From the NCBI GenBank assembly GCA_025963815.1, contig JAOQAA010000360.1, positions 1 to 19,627 of the forward strand: a stretch of DNA of 19,627 nucleotides, read 5' to 3'. The notes below the pieces were generated by a model, which did no database searches, had not been told where the DNA came from, and worked only from the letters and a program-made list of their open reading frames with translations. Positions within the stretch are counted from its first letter, which is position 1, and each line of letters starts with the position of its first letter. This document shows, piece by piece, positions 15,279 through 19,627 of this stretch. A program made the position numbers and the translations under genes. This stretch comes from Capsulimonas sp. (GTDB lineage Bacteria; Armatimonadota; Armatimonadia; Armatimonadales; Capsulimonadaceae).

Positions 15279-15393
15279 GTACTTGCCGCGCCTCGCGTCG
15301 ACAATACGCATGAAAACTCTTCCGTCAGGTAGAATCCCGAGGACGGACGGTCACGCCGCCGTACATCTTTTCGGTTGGATAAGGAAGTCACGA

Positions 15394-16371
15394 ATGAATT
15401 ATCGACCCCTGGGCGCAAGCGGCGTCAATGTCTCGGAAATATCTTTTGGCTGCTGGACAATGGGCGGTCTGAACTGGGTCAACGGCAGCCCCAACGGATG
15501 GGCGAACGTGGATGAGGACGACATCGTCGCGGGGATCAAGGCGGCCCTCGACGCCGGCGTCAACCACTTCGACAACGCCGATGTTTACGGCAACGGCAAG
15601 GCAGAGCGGATGCTCGCGCGCGTCTTCGACAAGCTCGGCGTCCAAACCAACGATTATGTGATCGCCACCAAGATCGGCCACTTCCCCGGAACAGCCGAGC
15701 ACGCCTACGAGCCAGCGCATATCCGTCACCAGTGCGAGCAGTCGCTGATCAACTTAAAGCGCGACTACATCGACGTTTACTACTTCCACCACGGCGACTT
15801 TGGCGCGGACGCTAAATACCTGCCCGAAGCCGCCGCCACGCTCGACGCCCTGGTGGCTGAAGGGAAAGTTCGCGTCAAGGGCCAGTCGGCGTACTCCGCC
15901 GATGACTTCGAGCGCGTCGTCCCCGTCGTCAAGCCGCAAGTGCTGCAAAGCTGGGCGCACGCGCTCGATGACCAGTTCGTCCGCCCTGGCTCCCGTGTCA
16001 GCAAGCTGCTCGAAGAGCACGGCATGACCTTTGTGGCTTTCAGCCCGCTCGCCCAGGCGCGCCTGCTCGACAAGTACAACCCCGAGAACCCGCCCCAGTT
16101 CGAGCCTGGCGACCATCGCAAAGACAGCTCCGCCTTCGGCGCGGAAGCCATCGCCGCCCTCAAGCCCAAGCTCGAAGCGCTCAAGGCCCGGTTCGGCGTC
16201 ACCACCGAGGATCTCGCCTCCGTCGCGCTCAACTACATTCTCGCCCAGCCGCGCGTCGCCTGCGTCATCCCCGGCTTCCGCAATGAGCGCCAGGCCAAAT
16301 GCAACCTCGCCGCCGACGGCCGCACCCTGACCGCCGACGATATCGCCTTCATCCAGCAAACACTGGCGTAA
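15394..16371 (+). CDS. Aldo/keto reductase
   Basis: A 325-residue NAD(P)H-dependent aldo/keto reductase with a TIM-barrel fold. The catalytic tetrad is intact: Asp60 and Tyr65 in HFDNADVYG, Lys93 in ATKIG and His132 in DVYYFHHGD. The cofactor-binding end is seen in CVIPGFRN. It resembles the AKR11/AKR12-like general aldehyde/ketone reductases. The ATG is chosen because AAGGAAG lies six bases upstream and MNYRPLGASG is the usual N-terminus of the family; an open frame running 363 bases further upstream has no such features. The gene is divergent from the lipoprotein and closed by the long hairpin downstream. Substrate unknown. Confidence 0.95.
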   Translation: MNYRPLGASGVNVSEISFGCWTMGGLNWVNGSPNGWANVDEDDIVAGIKAALDAGVNHFDNADVYGNGKAERMLARVFDKLGVQTNDYVIATKIGHFPGTAEHAYEPAHIRHQCEQSLINLKRDYIDVYYFHHGDFGADAKYLPEAAATLDALVAEGKVRVKGQSAYSADDFERVVPVVKPQVLQSWAHALDDQFVRPGSRVSKLLEEHGMTFVAFSPLAQARLLDKYNPENPPQFEPGDHRKDSSAFGAEAIAALKPKLEALKARFGVTTEDLASVALNYILAQPRVACVIPGFRNERQAKCNLAADGRTLTADDIAFIQQTLA

Positions 16372-16404
16372 ACTTCGAAACGCCGGCCTAAACAGCGCGG
16401 CAAA

Positions 16405-16461
16405 GAAACAAGCAGTCTCCCCCATAGTGATATCCACCCTATGGGGGAGACTGCTTGTTTC
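16405..16461. terminator. Perfect 23-bp hairpin after the aldo/keto reductase gene
   Basis: The 23 bases at 16405-16427 and 16439-16461 are exact reverse complements with an 11-base loop. The core is GTCTCCCCCATAG / CTATGGGGGAGAC and the outer part is A/T-richer (GAAACAAGCA / TGCTTGTTTC), so each strand ends with T-rich bases, as in a bidirectional terminator. It begins 33 bases after the stop codon. The unusual length and perfection also allow a small repeat element. Confidence 0.7.
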
Positions 16462-16471
16462 CATATAAATG

Positions 16472-16480
16472 TGGTAAAAT
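16472..16480 (+). promoter_or_regulatory. Possible extended -10 promoter for the PKD/FN3 gene
   Basis: TGGTAAAAT fits an extended -10 (TGnTAnAAT-like) 40 bases before the next ATG. The -35 region would fall inside the right arm of the hairpin and is poor. Confidence 0.4.
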
Positions 16481-16520
16481 ATTAGCACATTGTTGACTGC
16501 TGCTCGAAACCGGAAACTTC

Positions 16521-18704
16521 ATGTTCAGAACTAAAACCAGGCTTTTTCTTATCGTCGGCGCCGTAGTGCTTTGCGGCGCCGCACTCGCTCTGCGCGTACC
16601 TAAGTTTGCTTCTCTCTACTGGCGGAATGTCACTACGCCATCGCCGGGAAGAACCCAGACTGCGGGAGACAAAGGCTGGCTTACCGAGGAATGGACGGGC
16701 AATAACAAGCCTTACGCCGCGATACGAGCCGAAATAGATGGCTTGGCGGCGCGCGGACAAATTCAGACGCGGGATATTGACGACTATGAGAGAGTGCACC
16801 ATTGGGATGAGAAAAACCCTGTGTCGATGTATCGCTGGCTCTATACTCAACTCGCGGCAGCTTACCAGCAGCCAGGAATTTACACGAGTAATACTGACAC
16901 ATACTCGGTTATCGTGCACGCCAAAGACCCGCAGTCTTATGACTATATTCGCCTAAGGTATTTGAGTTCGCCGACGGATATTGTGGATAACGGCGCCTAT
17001 CGGACTCTGGGGAAACGGCTGCTCGCGAAAGATCCACAGGATGGCTGGGTGGAGACAAAGCTTATTCATCATTTGAATGCTTGGGAGTCTCCTCAGAACA
17101 AAGAGGAGGCGCTCCACTACGCAACGGATCTGGTGAAGAGGCATCCTAACAATCCTCGGGTGTACGCTACTATCGCGAGTGTCCATTACGAGTGCTGGAT
17201 GCGGACATTTGACCAGAACGATGGCGCGGAGACGATACGCTGGAACAAAATCTTTGTGCAAAGGGAGATTGCGGACAAAGACCTGAAGGAGTATGCCCAG
17301 GGTACAATCGCGCGGATTGAAAAGGTGACCGCATACGAAAGAGCACACCCAGACTGGCCGTCCGAACAGGCGCGCATGAAAGGGAGGGGAGAGATATGGG
17401 TGGCTCCCGGCGAATCCACTCCTGATTGGAAACAAATTGAGTCTGTTCCGCCCAAACCTCCGAAAATTGTGGCTGTCTCGCTTGGTTCCCAGCATCCTAC
17501 GGAAAACGTCCTTACCTTGTTAGGCGTTGAGGTGGAAAGCGATTTCGCGGACAGAGTCTTGACTTATCAATGGTCGGCCGCTGGATCTGCGCCGGCTCCT
17601 ATTCAGTTTCCAAACGGCAGGAACGCCTCCACTATTTCTGCGGTCTTTCCGAAGGCTGGGAAATATCGTGTCCAAGTCAAGGTGACAGATGGCGCCGGTC
17701 AGTCCGCGAACCGTTTGGTGACGGTGACAGTAGCTCCGGTCGGCGGTCCGGCGCGCGTCACCGCTACCCCAGGGAACCATGTCGTGGTCCTCACGTGGTC
17801 TGCGGTCGCAAGTGCAACGGCTTACACTGTGTACCATGTCGATGACGGCAAATATACGCCCGTCGGCTGGATCAGAAACGCGGACACAGGGTTTGCCGAC
17901 ACGGCGATTTACAATGGAACGCATTATCGATATGTCGTGACGGCGTCCATGGGCGATAAAGAATCCCGCTATTCCGCTCCAACGGCGTTTGTTACTCCGC
18001 AAGTTCAGCCTGGCTACTGGGCAATCATTTACAAGCGAAAGGCAAGCTCGGCCCGGGCGCCGCAATCGACACTTGCCATGTCCGCGAGGGCCACCAGCGC
18101 AAAAGGCGTTATGGATGCGTCGGCGGATATTCAGGGCTCGGTCGCGGGGGGCTCCACGGTTCAGGCGGAGGCGTCCCGCGAGGGCTATTGGACGGCCACT
18201 TGGAAGCCTAGTTCTCCGGGCGTCTGGCCGACGCTTCTCTCTCTGAACCACTCTCACGGCGGACGATATCAGCTCACTGTTACCAGCGCCACGGGAGTGG
18301 CGACGATTACGTCCGCCGACGGCTCCGTTAACTATCGGACAGAGTTTCCGGCTGGCGGCTCGTCTCCGGGCTCTCAGCCGTCGGGGCCGTCGCCTGTTGC
18401 TGAGGCATGGACGACGACGGATCCCACTTGCCCGATCTGCACGTCGATCCTCAACGATGATGCCGGCAATGCGCCAAACTCAGCAGGCGGCGTGTTTCGC
18501 TGGGTGACGGCAGGCCGCAATGATCGCCTGTATTACACACAGACTTATCTCAAGGCGCACTTCGCGAATCCAGGCGCGATCGTGATGCGCTTTCCTGTTC
18601 CCGCGACCGACATTACCGCCACCGTTCATGTGACCAGCGCGTCCTCCACGGATTCCAACGTCTCGGCCGACGCCACTTCGCAGGATGTTATCGCGGAGAA
18701 ATAG
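16521..18704 (+). CDS. Membrane-anchored protein with helical-repeat, PKD-like and fibronectin III domains
   Basis: A 727-residue protein, probably exported but anchored by an N-terminal helix (about residues 7-25) with no clear cleavage site. Residues 50-270 are helical, with phrases such as EEALHYATDLVKRHPNNPRVYATIASVHYE that look like degenerate TPR units. Residues about 312-410 form a PKD-like Ig fold (LTYQWSAAG, FPKAGKYRVQVKVTDGAG), and 408-493 a fibronectin type III domain (PARVTATPGNHVVVLTWSAV...ATAYTVYHVD). The C-terminal 230 residues have no recognised family and include a CPIC pair (Cys637, Cys640). No enzyme motif is seen; a surface or periplasmic binding role is likely. The 235-aa TPR gene follows after 21 bases, so they are probably one operon. 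Confidence 0.85.
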   Translation: MFRTKTRLFLIVGAVVLCGAALALRVPKFASLYWRNVTTPSPGRTQTAGDKGWLTEEWTGNNKPYAAIRAEIDGLAARGQIQTRDIDDYERVHHWDEKNPVSMYRWLYTQLAAAYQQPGIYTSNTDTYSVIVHAKDPQSYDYIRLRYLSSPTDIVDNGAYRTLGKRLLAKDPQDGWVETKLIHHLNAWESPQNKEEALHYATDLVKRHPNNPRVYATIASVHYECWMRTFDQNDGAETIRWNKIFVQREIADKDLKEYAQGTIARIEKVTAYERAHPDWPSEQARMKGRGEIWVAPGESTPDWKQIESVPPKPPKIVAVSLGSQHPTENVLTLLGVEVESDFADRVLTYQWSAAGSAPAPIQFPNGRNASTISAVFPKAGKYRVQVKVTDGAGQSANRLVTVTVAPVGGPARVTATPGNHVVVLTWSAVASATAYTVYHVDDGKYTPVGWIRNADTGFADTAIYNGTHYRYVVTASMGDKESRYSAPTAFVTPQVQPGYWAIIYKRKASSARAPQSTLAMSARATSAKGVMDASADIQGSVAGGSTVQAEASREGYWTATWKPSSPGVWPTLLSLNHSHGGRYQLTVTSATGVATITSADGSVNYRTEFPAGGSSPGSQPSGPSPVAEAWTTTDPTCPICTSILNDDAGNAPNSAGGVFRWVTAGRNDRLYYTQTYLKAHFANPGAIVMRFPVPATDITATVHVTSASSTDSNVSADATSQDVIAEK

Positions 18705-18725
18705 CGGAAATAGGATATTCGATTC

Positions 18726-19433
18726 ATGAAATTTCGACGTTACGCAATAATATTGTTCATAGGCTTCGCCTTCGCGGCGATTGCCTTGGCGGTGTGGAAG
18801 CGCCCGCGCGAATCAGTCACCCAGAATGCGATGCGGCAAGCAATTCGAGAAACACCGATTCAGTCGCCTTATCAGCGTGAACTGCTGAAGCGGGCAAGAT
18901 ACTCCCATGTGATTGACGTTGCCTATGATGAGTATACGGAGAAGTGGCGGCGTGATCAGAACGGCTTCGACGCCAATCTACTGCGCGGGCTCGCTGCGGA
19001 ATACTTGGGCATTGACGGTATGATGCCGGAATTGCAGGCGCGCTACGAGTGGATCTTCCGTAATGACTTGTTTCAAACTGCAGCTGCGTGTTTTGAGAAA
19101 TCCGTCCGGCTCAATCCGCAGTCGCCCGTCGCGAATATGGAATGCGGCTACTTCTTATGGCAGTTCGGCAACAAGATGCCTGAGGGCATTGCGCTTCTTC
19201 GGAAAGCCGCTTGGCAGGAGCCCAGCGATCCCCATGTCCATGAACTTTTGGGTACTGTCTATGAGAATCCTTCCGTCGAAAGTTATGATCCCGAAAGGGC
19301 CATTCATGAACTGAAGCTGGCGATCCAACTGGATCCTGAAGCTCCTCGTCCTCACCGAATGCTGACGGACCTCTACCAGCGTCTCCATAAAGCTTCGCCG
19401 ATTGGCTCGCGGAAAGTGCAGGATCAACCATGA
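18726..19433 (+). CDS. Membrane-anchored TPR protein
   Basis: A 235-residue protein with an N-terminal membrane helix (about residues 6-24) and a helical C-terminal region with TPR-like units: FQTAAACFEKSVRLNPQSPVA, GIALLRKAAWQEPSDPHVHELLGTVYE and PERAIHELKLAIQLDPEAPRPH. It is probably a scaffold facing the periplasm or outside. AGGAT lies about nine bases before the ATG. It belongs with the 727-aa protein upstream, which also has a leading membrane helix and a TPR-like region, and its stop codon overlaps the start of the next gene (ATGA), which suggests translational coupling. Confidence 0.85.
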   Translation: MKFRRYAIILFIGFAFAAIALAVWKRPRESVTQNAMRQAIRETPIQSPYQRELLKRARYSHVIDVAYDEYTEKWRRDQNGFDANLLRGLAAEYLGIDGMMPELQARYEWIFRNDLFQTAAACFEKSVRLNPQSPVANMECGYFLWQFGNKMPEGIALLRKAAWQEPSDPHVHELLGTVYENPSVESYDPERAIHELKLAIQLDPEAPRPHRMLTDLYQRLHKASPIGSRKVQDQP

Positions 19434-19627
19434 GCAAACACACATTTATTCCTACTCATTACTACAGTACACTCGGCGCGCATCCGCCAGTCCTATCCAT
19501 CGCCGACGGCAACTCCGTTGTGACGACGACGCTGGACGCTGCCGGTTACGATATGGACCGAGTGCGGCAGGCGACGGGCGGCAATCCGATGACCGGGCCG
19601 TTTTACGTGGAAGGCGCGGAGCCGGGG
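19430..19627 (+). CDS. Acetamidase/formamidase family protein, N-terminal part
   Basis: The window ends inside this gene; 66 residues are visible. The segments HYYSTLGAHPPVLSIADGNSV, VTTTLDAAGYD and GGNPMTGPFYVEGAEPG match the N-terminal part of the FmdA/AmdA family, which hydrolyses short amides such as formamide or acetamide to the acid and ammonia. It is a cytoplasmic enzyme in known members, and no signal peptide is seen here. The ATG overlaps the stop of the TPR gene by four bases (ATGA), so both are likely translated from the same transcript. The link between an amidase and the membrane-anchored TPR and PKD/FN3 proteins is unexplained. Confidence 0.82.
   Translation, partial: MSKHTFIPTHYYSTLGAHPPVLSIADGNSVVTTTLDAAGYDMDRVRQATGGNPMTGPFYVEGAEPG

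Noticed and set aside
15031..15393. N-terminal extension of the aldo/keto reductase
   Set aside because: Arg-rich, antisense to the lipoprotein gene and its promoter; the ATG at 15394 has a good ribosome-binding site and the usual family N-terminus.

Overview
The window is 19.6 kb of G+C-rich bacterial DNA with short intergenic gaps and genes on both strands. It carries 17 protein-coding loci, one of them broken by a stop codon. A lipoprotein with a lipobox, several signal-peptide proteins and accessory genes for a cbb3-type oxidase point to an aerobic, probably diderm, free-living bacterium. Promoters are close to the sigma70 type (TATAAT boxes), and TTG starts are common. A deeply branching phylum such as Armatimonadota would fit, but that is an impression and not something the sequence proves.

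Layout. At 1-2350 there is a short-chain dehydrogenase ending in a hairpin, then a cytochrome-oxidase assembly cluster: ccoG, a 71-residue single-span membrane protein and the copper ATPase ccoI (1072-5367). A 244-bp inverted-repeat element sits between ccoG and the small gene. At 5380-8478 lie a metallo-beta-lactamase-fold hydrolase (minus strand) and, divergent from it, a membrane acyltransferase and an ankyrin-repeat protein. At 8480-10114 are two divergent exported proteins, one of unknown function and one with a CBM9-like domain; the latter has no ordinary start codon near its signal peptide.

At 10149-12203 lies an AbiE-type (type IV) toxin-antitoxin locus. The antitoxin AbiEi is intact. 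The toxin AbiEii is interrupted by an in-frame TAG at codon 38, in a highly conserved motif. A perfect 11-bp inverted repeat lies between the antitoxin promoter and a divergent, apparently leaderless 102-aa gene. At 12216-14500 come an unknown 264-aa protein and metK, which has a clear SAM-I riboswitch, a hairpin that can mask the ribosome-binding site and an intrinsic terminator. The metK -35 box lies inside the transcription-end hairpin of the upstream lipoprotein gene. That lipoprotein (14504-15163) carries an IPT/TIG-like domain and a Thr-Thr-Gly-Thr repeat tail.

At 15394-19627 there are an aldo/keto reductase closed by a perfect 23-bp hairpin, then a probable operon of a 727-aa membrane-anchored PKD/FN3 protein, a 235-aa TPR protein and the start of an acetamidase/formamidase that runs off the window.

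The best candidates for a second look are the nonsense-interrupted AbiE toxin with its shared operator, the metK regulatory region, the inverted-repeat element inside the cco operon, and the small membrane protein in the place where CcoH is often found. No wholly new system can be proved from the sequence alone.
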